From assembly GCF_901472495.1 (NCBI RefSeq), contig NZ_LR590469.1:1488001-1552000 (forward strand): a DNA stretch of 64,000 nucleotides, in the 5' to 3' direction. Below the pieces are notes generated by a model that saw nothing but the letters and a program-made list of their open reading frames with translations, had not been told where the DNA came from and searched no databases. This document shows, in pieces, positions 44,667-54,644 of this stretch (position 1 is the first letter of the stretch; each line of letters begins with the position of its first letter). The stretch comes from Yersinia enterocolitica subsp. enterocolitica (GTDB lineage Bacteria; Pseudomonadota; Gammaproteobacteria; Enterobacterales; Enterobacteriaceae). Both the position numbers and the translations under genes were made by a program.

Positions 44667-46208
44667 TTAATGAAATAAATACTTGGCAAATTCGTTCATC
44701 GGCATAGGTCGCCCATACATATAACCTTGCAGGTAATCCACTTTGTGGGCCTGTAAATAACGCATTTGAGTCTCGTTTTCGACACCCTCGGCAATAGTTT
44801 GCAACCCCAGCCGAGTCGCCAGATCAATCACATTGCCCACGATGTGGCTAGACAAAGCATCTGAACCAATCATGCCGACAAAACTTTGGTCAATCTTGAG
44901 GAAATCAACTTTAAACTTCTGCAAATAAGTCAAACTTGAATGCCCCGTGCCAAAGTCGTCAATAGCAATAAAGACGCCTAAAGCATGAAGCTCAGCAAAT
45001 AATTTATCTGTAGTCGCATCGGCAACAATTAATTTCCGTTCAGTTAATTCCAGCGTGATATTTATTTTATTGCCACCGAAGGCTTGGATAAAATTACGGC
45101 AGTCATCTACCAGACTGAGATCACGGCAATGATTGGCACTGATATTAAAACCGAAGTGGAAGCCTTCAGGTAATTGATTTACGTAAGGTGCAAATTTGGC
45201 ACTGACTTGTTGCATAATAGAACGAGTCATCGGCACGATAAGTTCACTGTCTTCTGCCATCGGAATAAATTGATTCGGTTGAATTAACCCCTGCCCCGGA
45301 TGTTGCCAGCGCATTAAGACTTCACAGCCAATCCAGCATTGTTCTTTGCCACTGACAATCGGTTGCAGGTAAGGAATAAATTCGTTATTTTCTAACGCGT
45401 GTTTTAATACCTGGGTAGGTGATGCCGCCCTACCAGATAACCAGAAGACAAGTGCAGCTGACCCAACACTCATTAATATGAAGAAAATTAAGCTGCCACG
45501 GGCATATTGCCAAGCGTAAGCCAAATATTGTTGATTAGACAGTGCGGTGCTTAATGCATAAGCATACTTCTCTGAAGCTAAGTATAGCGGCTCCCCGCCG
45601 TTCGGCGGGTTACCAGAATGCACAATTCCAGCCGCATCCATCCATTTATCACCAACTCTCAGTTGTAACTCTATATCGCTACTCAATAAATTAAGAATAC
45701 TACGCAGGTAATAGCCATCAACTGCAACCAGAATGCTGTAATTACCTCTCGCCAGGCGGTAAACCATCAAAGCGCGATCAGGTGTCACATCATTGCCTTG
45801 CATTAACTCTAATTGCCCATCAACAAATACATCTAAATCAAAAGGGGTGAAAAGTGGCCCATATATTGAAGAACAATAAATGTTACTGCCTTTGGCTAAA
45901 GAGACAGAGCGAACATCCGGAATCAATACCACCTGATCGCGCAAATTCTGTACCACTTGCAAACAAGGTTTTCCAAGCCCAGTTTCAACCTGAATAGCTG
46001 CATGCTGTAAATTACTAAATATTTGGTCGAAGCGCACCCTAGCCTGTAATAACTTAGCTTCAGCATTCTGATGCATATTGCTTTTTGTTTGCGCATAAAT
46101 CACTACTGCGCCCAGCAACAGAAAAAGCAATAATACCATAGAAGAAAAACCGAGCCGGGACAGGAATTTATTCGGTCTGAAACGACGAAATGGCATAGTG
46201 GATTCCAT
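44667..46208 (-). CDS. Membrane cyclic-di-GMP phosphodiesterase (CSS-EAL)
   Basis: 513 residues. A membrane helix near 20-40 and another near 245-262 bracket a periplasmic CSS domain with the redox motif IYCSSIYG near 112; in relatives such as PdeC its oxidation state controls the enzyme. The cytoplasmic EAL domain from ~270 keeps the metal and catalytic residues: CEVLMRWQHP (EVL for EAL), NISANH, ELTER, IDDFGTGHSS, the Lys in FLKIDQSFV, and AEGVENETQ. It is probably active in lowering c-di-GMP. The start may be the second ATG at 46196, which has ggaa upstream. Confidence 0.9.
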   Translation of the reverse strand: MESTMPFRRFRPNKFLSRLGFSSMVLLLFLLLGAVVIYAQTKSNMHQNAEAKLLQARVRFDQIFSNLQHAAIQVETGLGKPCLQVVQNLRDQVVLIPDVRSVSLAKGSNIYCSSIYGPLFTPFDLDVFVDGQLELMQGNDVTPDRALMVYRLARGNYSILVAVDGYYLRSILNLLSSDIELQLRVGDKWMDAAGIVHSGNPPNGGEPLYLASEKYAYALSTALSNQQYLAYAWQYARGSLIFFILMSVGSAALVFWLSGRAASPTQVLKHALENNEFIPYLQPIVSGKEQCWIGCEVLMRWQHPGQGLIQPNQFIPMAEDSELIVPMTRSIMQQVSAKFAPYVNQLPEGFHFGFNISANHCRDLSLVDDCRNFIQAFGGNKINITLELTERKLIVADATTDKLFAELHALGVFIAIDDFGTGHSSLTYLQKFKVDFLKIDQSFVGMIGSDALSSHIVGNVIDLATRLGLQTIAEGVENETQMRYLQAHKVDYLQGYMYGRPMPMNEFAKYLFH

Positions 46209-46414
46209 TGAAAGGCGCTCGTTAATACTACGAACTCAAACGGCAGAAAAATGACTGCCGAGTCAATATCAGTTATATCTTTCAGCCATGCTACGCCTTA
46301 TGGATATCTCAGAGGTGATACTTACTTGATGAACACCGTCATTATCTTCATAGTTCGCAGAAATAGCTGATTATGACTTCACAAAATGCTTTAACAGCTC
46401 ATTAAATATAATAT

Positions 46415-46436
46415 AAAAAAGGCACCGAATGGCGCC
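46415..46436 (-). terminator. Terminator after ycbL
   Basis: On the minus strand, ggcgcc pairs with ggtgcc (one wobble) around a four-base loop, followed by six T residues, about 60 bases after the ycbL stop codon. Confidence 0.75.
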
Positions 46437-46494
46437 CTTCTTGTTATTCCATGCTGTCACTCTGCTAAGAGTTTATAACACTAAGCAGTTGCTG

Positions 46495-47142
46495 TTACCA
46501 AACAGCAGGTTCTTCGCGTATAAACGGATTAGTCTGCCGTTCATGTCCCAGCGTCGACATTGGGCCATGACCTGGAATAAATGTCATGTCATCTCCCAAA
46601 GGTAACAGTTTAGTTCGGATGGAATTAATCAGTTGCTGATGGTCACCACGCGGGAAATCACTGCGCCCAACTCCACCACTAAAAATAACATCGCCAACTA
46701 ACGCCAAACGATCTTTTTGATCAATAAAGACGATATGCCCCGGCGTATGTCCTGGACAATGCAAAACTGAGAGCTCGATTGCACCCACAGTAATTTTATC
46801 GCCCTCTTCCAGCCAACGTGTTGGCGTGAAGGCCTCACATTCGCTCAACCCGAACATTCTACTTTGAGCGGGTAGTCCTTCTAGCCAGAAGGTATCTTCT
46901 TTTTCTGGCCCATAAATCGGCACCTGAAAATGCGCAGCTAATTCAGCGGCGGCACCCACATGATCCAAATGGCCGTGGGTCAATAAAATCTGGTTAATCT
47001 GAATATTGTGACGAGCAACTTCTGCAATGATCTTGGCGGCTTCACCACCTGGGTCAACAAGGGCGGCCTGCCCTGTTTCTTCACACCAGATAAGTGTGCA
47101 ATTTTGGCTAAAGGCCGTCACTGGAATAATTTGATATTTCAT
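46495..47142 (-). CDS. ycbL: Metallo-beta-lactamase-fold hydrolase YcbL
   Basis: A glyoxalase II-like type of hydrolase. The ATG at 47142, after ggag, gives 215 residues, the family length. Metal ligands: THGHLDHVG (HxHxDH) near 55-61, HCPGHTPGH near 130, GDVIF near 150, and the final IPGHGP near 193. The E. coli and Salmonella proteins have been described as glyoxalase II-type. It is 58 bases downstream of mepK on the same strand. Confidence 0.95.
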   Translation of the reverse strand: MKYQIIPVTAFSQNCTLIWCEETGQAALVDPGGEAAKIIAEVARHNIQINQILLTHGHLDHVGAAAELAAHFQVPIYGPEKEDTFWLEGLPAQSRMFGLSECEAFTPTRWLEEGDKITVGAIELSVLHCPGHTPGHIVFIDQKDRLALVGDVIFSGGVGRSDFPRGDHQQLINSIRTKLLPLGDDMTFIPGHGPMSTLGHERQTNPFIREEPAVW

Positions 47143-47200
47143 AAAACTCCAACCCCAGTGCCCTGGGTATAGATTCAAAGCACTGGCATAAAAATACATA

Positions 47201-47749
47201 TTACCAGGATCGTGTTGGCCCAGTATCAATATGCACAAAGTTACTGCGAGGGTAATATCCTACACCACCAGCGCGCATTTTTAATGCTGCTTTACGGATA
47301 TTACTCAATTGAATGCCTTCAATATGGAAATCCATTGCCCGCCCTTGTGTGTGGAAGCTGTGTTTGGCCACACCACGGCTCCGTTCACGTAGCTCATTAT
47401 TAGTATCAAGCGAGCGGTAACCTGAAATCAGCTGCACCGGTTTAGTTGTACCGAGAAGGCCTTGCAGGCGGTATAGCTGATCGAAGAGACGAGGATCAAT
47501 GGTTTTTACTTTATTGGCCCGATAATCGCGGAATAAATGATTCAAACGGGAAAGTTCATCTTTGTTATAGCTTCTACCGTCAAAAAACTCGGCTTTTATG
47601 GACTCACCTGTATTCAGGTTATTCAGGGTCAAGATGCGTGGACGAGGAGTCGAAAGGGTAGCAAATGCTTGCCCTGGGAGCAGCGACATCCCGAGTGCTA
47701 CCCCGCCTAACGCTAGCCATTTACGGCGATAATTATCAATTTTATCCAT
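47201..47749 (-). CDS. mepK: Murein endopeptidase MepK (YcbK)
   Basis: An M15-like DUF882 peptidase; E. coli MepK cleaves 3-3 (mDap-mDap) crosslinks. 182 residues. The N-terminus has a Tat signal, NYRRKWLALGGVALG, with cleavage near AFA. Zinc-site motifs are HSFHTQGRAMDFH and FVHIDTGP at the C-terminal end. It sits next to ldtD, which makes the crosslinks MepK can cut, in a conserved arrangement. Confidence 0.96.
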   Translation of the reverse strand: MDKIDNYRRKWLALGGVALGMSLLPGQAFATLSTPRPRILTLNNLNTGESIKAEFFDGRSYNKDELSRLNHLFRDYRANKVKTIDPRLFDQLYRLQGLLGTTKPVQLISGYRSLDTNNELRERSRGVAKHSFHTQGRAMDFHIEGIQLSNIRKAALKMRAGGVGYYPRSNFVHIDTGPTRSW

Positions 47750-48007
47750 GATCTCTGTTAATACCTGGCAAGAATGTCAAAAGTAAGCACTGCCCCTTAT
47801 TACTTGAAGCCGCAACTGTATTGGCTGCAACCCAATTGCTTTGGGTATCTATGTGCCGTCCCGAACCATAACCGCCTACGGAAAACCAGTCAACCCGCAT
47901 TCGGCACGCATTCACTGTGCGTTTAGTCCAGGTTTATAGGGCACCCGCTGAGGAACCCCATAAGACAACCCGATATTGAGACCATTAGTTATTGAGTTTT
48001 ACTGCAT
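47750..48007. other. Intergenic region mepK-ldtD
   Basis: 258 bases between two minus-strand genes. It carries the mepK promoter and leader. gcccctta and cggaaaacc segments are unremarkable; no terminator with a T-run and no repeat was recognised. Confidence 0.35.
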
Positions 48008-49876
48008 TTATTGCAGCAAAAGTTCGGCTTGATGGGAGATTTGTGAACCTGATCTCACCGTCATATCATAATTGTAAATATCTGTTCTAAACTGCGGTTT
48101 ACCGTCATCAGCCACCCATGCCGTCAGGTAATAGAGTTGTACCGGCACGCGTTGGCGGATGTTGACATAAGTAGTATCGCCTTGTTTCAAGGTCGAGGAT
48201 ACCCGAGCATCATTCCAGCCGGCATCCTGCAACAGCATATTGGCTAAATCAGAGGCTTTATTCACCCGAACACAACCAGAGCTCAGCGCGCGGATATCTT
48301 TCTGGAACAAGCCATGGTTCGGCGTGTCATGCAAATAGATTGCATCTGAGCTTGGCATATTGAATTTGAACCGCCCCAAGGAGTTGCTGGCACCTGGTGC
48401 CTGGCGCAAGCGGTACGGGAAATTGTTCGGTGAAATCATGCTCCAGTCAATCATCGAAGGATCGACGACTTCAGCATCATTACTCCAACCGGACAAGACG
48501 GTATAGCCATGACGCTGGAAATAGCTGGAATCGTAACGTGCTTTCGGCACGATATCCTGACGCACCAGAGAGGTCGGCACGTTCCACGGCGGGTTCACCA
48601 CCACATTATTCAGCGCACTACTCATTAATGGTGTTTTACGGCTTGGGCGACCCACAATCACACGGGATGAAAGCACCTGTGTGCCATTTTTATAATAATT
48701 CAGCGAATAGTTTGGAATGTTAACCATGATGCCGTTATCCACCCGCCCCGGCAAAATGCGCAAACGCTGAATATTCAATGCTAACAATGTCGCCCTTGTC
48801 TGCGGAGAAACATTCAACCACTCACGCGTCCGGGCACCGATAACGCCATCATCACTCAGACCATGCCAGCGTTGAAAACGTTTGACTGCCTCCATTAGCT
48901 CTGGCGTATAGACATTGTCGGTCACTGTAGCCGTCACTGGCGCAGAGGATGGAGCAACCACGCCACTGGTCACCGGCGTATCTGCAACAGGTGCCGCTGA
49001 TGGACTAACCACCAGGCTGTGGGCCTGGGCGCGGCTTTTCTCTTCATCGACGGAGAGGTCATCATTCACCACCGCCACCGCCGGATTATCAACCGGAATG
49101 ACTTCCGGAGTTTGTACCGGCGCTGACACAACCGGATGCAACATGCCGGTTCTGTCGAGAATCTCCCGTAAAGCAGGTATATCGTCGCTTAGCTGGCCTG
49201 GGCGTAAACTCGGGCCATTGGCCATTTGTGGCCACGGGCGGCGGTCGGCTAGCATCTCTTTCAGCGCCTGATGCATTTTTTCATATTGAGGATGCTGAGG
49301 TGCCAGGGACGCCAGATATGGAGCAGTAGTACCCTCATGCACCGCCTGCTGCCAACGGTTTAAAATCGTAGCAGGTGGCATCGCCATCTTGTACGGCACA
49401 TTGCTGTACAACCAGACACTGCCATTCGCACCGACACCTGAGATAAAGTGCAAATAGCCCAGCATCGCGTCGGACAAAATAACGTCGCGCGCCAAACCGG
49501 TAATGGCCGGATCACTCAGCCATTTCACCCATTGCATAAATTGTGGTTGGATACCGGAGAGTGCCAGTTCCGCTAATTGTTGCTGGAAATGCTGAACAGC
49601 GGCCCGGTCTTGCCACATAGGTTGCATATGGTTTGCAGCATAAAGCACAGCCAATTCAGAAGAATAGAACGGCGTAACGTTTTTCGGTAATACCGCCAAT
49701 AATTGGGAACGGCTTTGGGCCACCGACATGCTTTGCGATGCAGGTGAGCGCGCCGACGATAAATCTACAGGCATGATAGGTGCTGTGGCCGATACGGTAA
49801 ATGTAGGCATCAAGCTACAGATTAAAGCGCAATATAACGCGAATGCGCGTTGCGGATTTCTTTTTTCTACCGACAT
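48008..49876 (-). CDS. ldtD: L,D-transpeptidase LdtD (YcbB)
   Basis: Forms 3-3 crosslinks in peptidoglycan. 622 residues (E. coli 615). N-terminal signal/anchor (ALYCALICSLMPTFTVSA), a scaffold domain, a peptidoglycan-binding domain with RFQRWHGLSDDGVIGARTREWL near 335-360, and the YkuD catalytic domain with HDTPNHGLF and SSGCVRV, catalytic Cys535. The region around 255-325 is low-complexity and rich in Val, Pro, Ser and Ala, longer than in E. coli, probably a flexible linker. Confidence 0.97.
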   Translation of the reverse strand: MSVEKRNPQRAFALYCALICSLMPTFTVSATAPIMPVDLSSARSPASQSMSVAQSRSQLLAVLPKNVTPFYSSELAVLYAANHMQPMWQDRAAVQHFQQQLAELALSGIQPQFMQWVKWLSDPAITGLARDVILSDAMLGYLHFISGVGANGSVWLYSNVPYKMAMPPATILNRWQQAVHEGTTAPYLASLAPQHPQYEKMHQALKEMLADRRPWPQMANGPSLRPGQLSDDIPALREILDRTGMLHPVVSAPVQTPEVIPVDNPAVAVVNDDLSVDEEKSRAQAHSLVVSPSAAPVADTPVTSGVVAPSSAPVTATVTDNVYTPELMEAVKRFQRWHGLSDDGVIGARTREWLNVSPQTRATLLALNIQRLRILPGRVDNGIMVNIPNYSLNYYKNGTQVLSSRVIVGRPSRKTPLMSSALNNVVVNPPWNVPTSLVRQDIVPKARYDSSYFQRHGYTVLSGWSNDAEVVDPSMIDWSMISPNNFPYRLRQAPGASNSLGRFKFNMPSSDAIYLHDTPNHGLFQKDIRALSSGCVRVNKASDLANMLLQDAGWNDARVSSTLKQGDTTYVNIRQRVPVQLYYLTAWVADDGKPQFRTDIYNYDMTVRSGSQISHQAELLLQ

Positions 49877-50125
49877 TCTATGCCCCCGGTATGCTTATCT
49901 AAGTACGTCATAGTTTGTCGTAACCCTTCTTCCTTGAAGTCACAGCATGTTAGCGGCTCAGCACGATTCTTTCGTTAACTGCAACACCACTTTCTTTGGG
50001 TATTAATATTATTATACAAACAGAAATACCACTAAGTAGCCAATAATATAAATTTAACCATTTATGTACGCTAACAGATTTCCCTTGCTTATAAAATATA
50101 ACCCTCAGATGTGACAACAAATAAA
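49877..50125. other. Intergenic region ldtD-mukB
   Basis: About 250 bases upstream of ldtD and downstream of the mukB terminator, holding the ldtD promoter. In relatives ldtD is under envelope-stress (Cpx) control. I could not identify a CpxR box with the expected repeats. A 77-codon minus-strand frame here is not supported. Confidence 0.35.
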
Positions 50126-50146
50126 AATGGCCGCTAGGCGGCCATT
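50126..50146 (-). terminator. mukFEB operon terminator
   Basis: Perfect 9-bp stem (aatggccgc / gcggccatt) with a three-base loop; on the minus strand it leads into atttttatttg, about 50 bases past mukB. Confidence 0.95.
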
Positions 50147-50198
50147 GACGAGAATTAATTATTATTACGTTCTTGTTGAACAATAATTAACCATCAGG

Positions 50199-53100
50199 TC
50201 ATTGCTCAACGGGTATAGATGGCAATGTTGGTATTTCATTTGCAAAACCGCGCAAGCCAACCACGTGTACATGTTCATGGTTTTGGAAGACTTTTCGCAC
50301 CAGCTTATAGGTGGTCCCTTTTTCTGGGCTGATATTTTCTGGCGCAGCAATAATTAATTGCATTTCTAACCGCTCACACAATTCAAATAATGTCGCGATA
50401 GATTTTGCATCCAAACGCGCAGCTTCATCGAGGAACAGTAAGCGGCACGGCGAAATATCTTTACCGCGTAAACGGCGCGATTCTTCTTCCCAACTCTGTA
50501 CCACCATCACCAGAATAGACATACCAGTACCGATAGCCTCACCGGTAGACAGTGCGCCACTCTCGGCACGTAGCCAGCCATCAGCACCGCGGTTAACTTC
50601 AACTTCCAGCTCTAAATAGTTACGGTAATCAAGTAACTCTTCGCCGATGGTTTGCGGTAAACGCTGGCCCATATCCATTTGTGGGTTCAGGCGCTGATAC
50701 AGTTTTGCCAGTGCTTCAGAGAAGGTCAGACGATTACTGTTGAACAAGTCCTGATGTTGCTCTTGTTGTTCAGACAGCACATCCAGCAAGGTCGCATGAG
50801 CTTCGCGCACATTCACATTTAGCCGCACACTCTTAACCTGGCCGAATGATACCGCTTGCAAGCCCTGATTCAGCATACGAATCCGGTTCTGCTCGCGCTG
50901 AATGGTTTTACGAATGATATTCGACACACTTTTCGAGCTGATGGCCAGTTTCTGTTCGCGGGCGGTCAATTCTTCGGTCAAACGGCCCAGTTCAATCTCC
51001 ATTTGCTCAATGGCTTCGACTGGGTCATCAGTGCGGATAATATCCTGACGGATACGCTCACGCAGATGCTGATACACCGCAATATAGAATTGGATTTTGC
51101 GCTCAGGCCGTTTGGGATCTTCAGACATACGCAGCACATCGCGTAAATGCTCATTATCCGCTACCGCCAGACGCAATGCCCCCAGCGCCTTATCCGACAT
51201 AGAACGCAGCTCATCGCCATCCATATAGGCCAGCTCTCGGCGATGTAAACGGCGCTCAACACCATTATCTTTCACCATGCGCATCACCGCACACCAACCC
51301 GCTTTCGCATTAACTACCTGCTCACGAATCTGATGATAATCCCGCTCCAGTTTGCGCAGTTTCTTCTGCAAACTGTCCATCTCGGCTTCACAGAAGGTCA
51401 GTTGTTTTTCCAACTGATTACGGCGCGAACGGTTAGTGCTTAGTGCAGCATGCAGTTCATCACGACGGGTACGGGCACGCGCTTCGGCATTAGCATCGGC
51501 CTGAACGCCAATATCCACCAGCTCCTGACTCAACTCTTTGAGCATGTCACGTTTGGCATCATATGAACTTTTCAATGACGCCAGCACTTGATTGTATTGG
51601 GTAAACTGCGCCTGATATTGACGTAGCTGCTCACGGGCGCGAGTACGCTCCGCTTCTGCCTGTTCCAGGCGCTGACGCAGTTTATCATTAAGGTCAGAGT
51701 TTTCGGTCAACATCCCCGCAGAATCGGTATAACCAAAGTGCGCGCGACGCTGCACCACTTCAACTAAAGCGAATGCTTGCTGCTTGGCCTGACGCTGACT
51801 GTTCTGCGCCTGCGCATAGTTCTCTTTTAACTGTTCGTGTTGCTGCGGATCGCTTTGCAATACCGCCAACAGCGGTTCAAGTTTAGTCAGGGACGCACCG
51901 TGTTTCTGAATATGGCGTGCCGCTTCTTGTGCTTCTGTCAGCTCTTCCGTAATTTCTTCAACACGGTCAGCCAGAGTATCGTCAAGCAACAATGACACTA
52001 GCGGGATCAAACGATTAAGGGCTGAAATGCCCTCTTTGGCTTGTTCGAATTGCTGACGTTGTTGCTGATTTCTTTCTTCATGCGCGTTCAGAGCGCGTTC
52101 GATTTCTCCACGGCGGGTATTCAGCAACCGAATCTCTGCTTCCGGATCAGAGTCGAATGCCACCGCCAGATGAGAACCAATAAACCGGCTGAATGCCTGA
52201 TGTAACCGTTGCGTTTTTTGCACATCAAACGACAGCGTCGCATAGCGCTCTGCCAGGCTATCACGTTCTTGATACAGCGCTTCTAGCCGATTTTCACGGG
52301 CTGCGCGGCCAAACAGTGGCACTTCTGGATAGCGGGAGTAACGCCATTGGCGATCGGCAATTTTCACCACCACCGCTTTTTCAAGTTCTTCGACGGCAAA
52401 GACACTGTCATCAAATGACTGCGGGTCCCCTTCGATGAGATACAAATCTTCCGGGCAATCTTCCAACCCTGCCAATTGGTCGCGCACTAATGACAAATCA
52501 GGCACCACAATACCGTGGCGAGACGGGCCATACAGCGCGGAGAAGTATGGTGCATCATCAAGAGTCACATCGTCGTAAATTTCGGATAACAGCACGCCAC
52601 CAAAACGCTCGGCCAACGCAATCATCCGTGAATCTTCAGCACCACTTGGCTGGCTCAAGCGCTCAATTTGAGCATCAATAGCCCGTTTAGCTGCCGCCAC
52701 TTCGTCACGCTCGACGGTGGTTTCGCGCTCGCGCTCCAGCAACTGCTGCATACATTCCGTCACTTGACGGCTGTCTTCCAGCGCCTCACCGCTCTGCTCA
52801 CTCAGTTGGCTCAGGGCATCTTGTGCCGCCAGCCAAACCGGGGCACGCGCCGTCAATTCCTGAATTTTGAGCTTAATTTGCTCGAGTTCCTGACGCATTT
52901 CCATGCGCCGCTCACCGGCATCACTGACACTGAGAGAAAGCTCTTCAACCGTTGATTCCAACTCACGTTGCAGCTCTTCCAGCTCTTCCGGTTGATAGGC
53001 TTGCCCCTGGCGTTTACAGAACTCTTGCAACAAGCGCTCGGCATCTTGCTGCGCGCGTAAACGCTGCTCCAGTTCGGACAAACGCATGCGCAATGGTTGA

Positions 53101-54644
53101 ACGCGTTCGGCCAAATGTTGCTGCGACGGCCAATCACGCAATAATTCACGGGCAGTTTGCCAGGCCTCGCTGCGGCTAACCTGACCGGCGATACTCACCA
53201 CTAACTGGTAGGCTTGCTCAAATTGACTGTGTGCGGCGTCAGCGACACTCAGCTTTTGCTCAAGTTGCAATAGCGCCTCGGTGGCTTCCTGCTCTTTGGC
53301 TTGGAAAGTTTCCAGCCAATCTTCGGCGTTATCCGCCGTTAATTCAGGTAACTGGCACAGCGCACGGGCACGTTCCAATGCTTGTAATGCTTGCTGATAC
53401 TGAATGGCACGGGTCTGCTGAACATCCAGCGCTTGCTGATAATCAGCCAACTGGCTTTTCAGTTCATCCACTTCCAACTCAGCGGCTTCGGCACGAGCTT
53501 CGTTATCAGCCTGCTGTTCGCTGGCCTCCGCGACAACTTCATTTTGCTCTTCCAACCGGTAAGTCAGCTCTTCCAAATCACTTTGGTAGCGCTCGATTTT
53601 TTCTTGCTGGCGCATCGCGGTTTGCACCAGACTCAAGTGGTCGCTGGCGGCCTGATAATCAGTTTCAAGATCAGACTCAGCCCCACTTTGCTCAGCCAGC
53701 TCACGAGACATCTCGACATGGCGATACTGCTCGGTCACCAGTTGTTTGCGGCTAGCCAGCAACTCACGACGCAATACCAAAGCGCCGTCAAGATGAATGC
53801 GCCGCTCATTGGCATGGCGCATATAGTCAGCGGCAACGTAGGAGGTCGCTTCGGAAATCAGATGCTTAAACAGGTCACGGTCGGACTGAGTAACACGTAT
53901 AGCCTCAAGGGTCATACGGTTTTCGCGTAACGCCGCTTCCATATCCTGGAAAGCTTTACGTACCCCGCTGTTTTCTGGCAATAAATAATCGCGCAGCGAG
54001 CGAGTAATCGCGCTGGAAATACCGCCATACAATGAGGCTTCAATCAAACGATAGAATTTGCTGCGGTCAGCAGAAGAGCGCAGACGTTTGGGAATTACAC
54101 CCAAATCAAACATCAATGAGTGGTAATCGGTGATGGAGTTAAATTGCTTAAACTGCACCCCTTCCATTGCTTCAACACTTTCTTTCAACTCTTGCAGTGA
54201 CAACACGCGCGCTTGGCGCTCACCGACAACTTCAGTGAGGATCTGTGTTGGTTGAATCGCCGTCGGAAGGCCTTGAATAGTGAACGGCTTGATATCAACT
54301 TTGCGGTCACGCCCTGCGACTTGTTGTAGGCGTACCCCTACAATCACCCGCTGATGGCGGGAGTTGACCACATCTAAAGTGGAGTAACACACGCCAGCGC
54401 GCAATTTACCGTGCAAACCTTTATCACGAGAGCCGCTGGTAGCACCCGCTTCGGTGGTGTTACGAAAGTGCAGCAAGGTCAAGTCTGGGATCAATGCAGT
54501 GACGAAAGCCGCCATAGTGGTGGATTTACCCGCACCATTCCCCCCTGATAAGGTGGTGACCAGCTCATCAAGATCGAAGGTTCGGGCAAAGAAACCATTC
54601 CAGTTAACCAAGGTCAGTGAGCGAAATTTACCGCGTTCAATCAT
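50199..54644 (-). CDS. mukB: Chromosome partition SMC protein MukB
   Basis: The SMC-like ATPase of the MukBEF condensin. 1481 residues (E. coli 1486). The N-terminal Walker A is SGGNGAGKSTTMAAF near 34-42. Two long coiled-coil arms surround the hinge around residues 645-780 (FGGVLLSEIYDDVTLDDAPY). The C-terminal head has the signature LSTGEAIGTG and Walker B RLLFLDEAARLD. It overlaps mukE by four bases. The large antisense frames across it are composition shadows. Confidence 0.98.
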   Translation of the reverse strand: MIERGKFRSLTLVNWNGFFARTFDLDELVTTLSGGNGAGKSTTMAAFVTALIPDLTLLHFRNTTEAGATSGSRDKGLHGKLRAGVCYSTLDVVNSRHQRVIVGVRLQQVAGRDRKVDIKPFTIQGLPTAIQPTQILTEVVGERQARVLSLQELKESVEAMEGVQFKQFNSITDYHSLMFDLGVIPKRLRSSADRSKFYRLIEASLYGGISSAITRSLRDYLLPENSGVRKAFQDMEAALRENRMTLEAIRVTQSDRDLFKHLISEATSYVAADYMRHANERRIHLDGALVLRRELLASRKQLVTEQYRHVEMSRELAEQSGAESDLETDYQAASDHLSLVQTAMRQQEKIERYQSDLEELTYRLEEQNEVVAEASEQQADNEARAEAAELEVDELKSQLADYQQALDVQQTRAIQYQQALQALERARALCQLPELTADNAEDWLETFQAKEQEATEALLQLEQKLSVADAAHSQFEQAYQLVVSIAGQVSRSEAWQTARELLRDWPSQQHLAERVQPLRMRLSELEQRLRAQQDAERLLQEFCKRQGQAYQPEELEELQRELESTVEELSLSVSDAGERRMEMRQELEQIKLKIQELTARAPVWLAAQDALSQLSEQSGEALEDSRQVTECMQQLLERERETTVERDEVAAAKRAIDAQIERLSQPSGAEDSRMIALAERFGGVLLSEIYDDVTLDDAPYFSALYGPSRHGIVVPDLSLVRDQLAGLEDCPEDLYLIEGDPQSFDDSVFAVEELEKAVVVKIADRQWRYSRYPEVPLFGRAARENRLEALYQERDSLAERYATLSFDVQKTQRLHQAFSRFIGSHLAVAFDSDPEAEIRLLNTRRGEIERALNAHEERNQQQRQQFEQAKEGISALNRLIPLVSLLLDDTLADRVEEITEELTEAQEAARHIQKHGASLTKLEPLLAVLQSDPQQHEQLKENYAQAQNSQRQAKQQAFALVEVVQRRAHFGYTDSAGMLTENSDLNDKLRQRLEQAEAERTRAREQLRQYQAQFTQYNQVLASLKSSYDAKRDMLKELSQELVDIGVQADANAEARARTRRDELHAALSTNRSRRNQLEKQLTFCEAEMDSLQKKLRKLERDYHQIREQVVNAKAGWCAVMRMVKDNGVERRLHRRELAYMDGDELRSMSDKALGALRLAVADNEHLRDVLRMSEDPKRPERKIQFYIAVYQHLRERIRQDIIRTDDPVEAIEQMEIELGRLTEELTAREQKLAISSKSVSNIIRKTIQREQNRIRMLNQGLQAVSFGQVKSVRLNVNVREAHATLLDVLSEQQEQHQDLFNSNRLTFSEALAKLYQRLNPQMDMGQRLPQTIGEELLDYRNYLELEVEVNRGADGWLRAESGALSTGEAIGTGMSILVMVVQSWEEESRRLRGKDISPCRLLFLDEAARLDAKSIATLFELCERLEMQLIIAAPENISPEKGTTYKLVRKVFQNHEHVHVVGLRGFANEIPTLPSIPVEQ

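Noticed and set aside
53231..53930. Long plus-strand frames antisense to mukB
   Set aside because: Composition shadows of the coiled-coil coding sequence.
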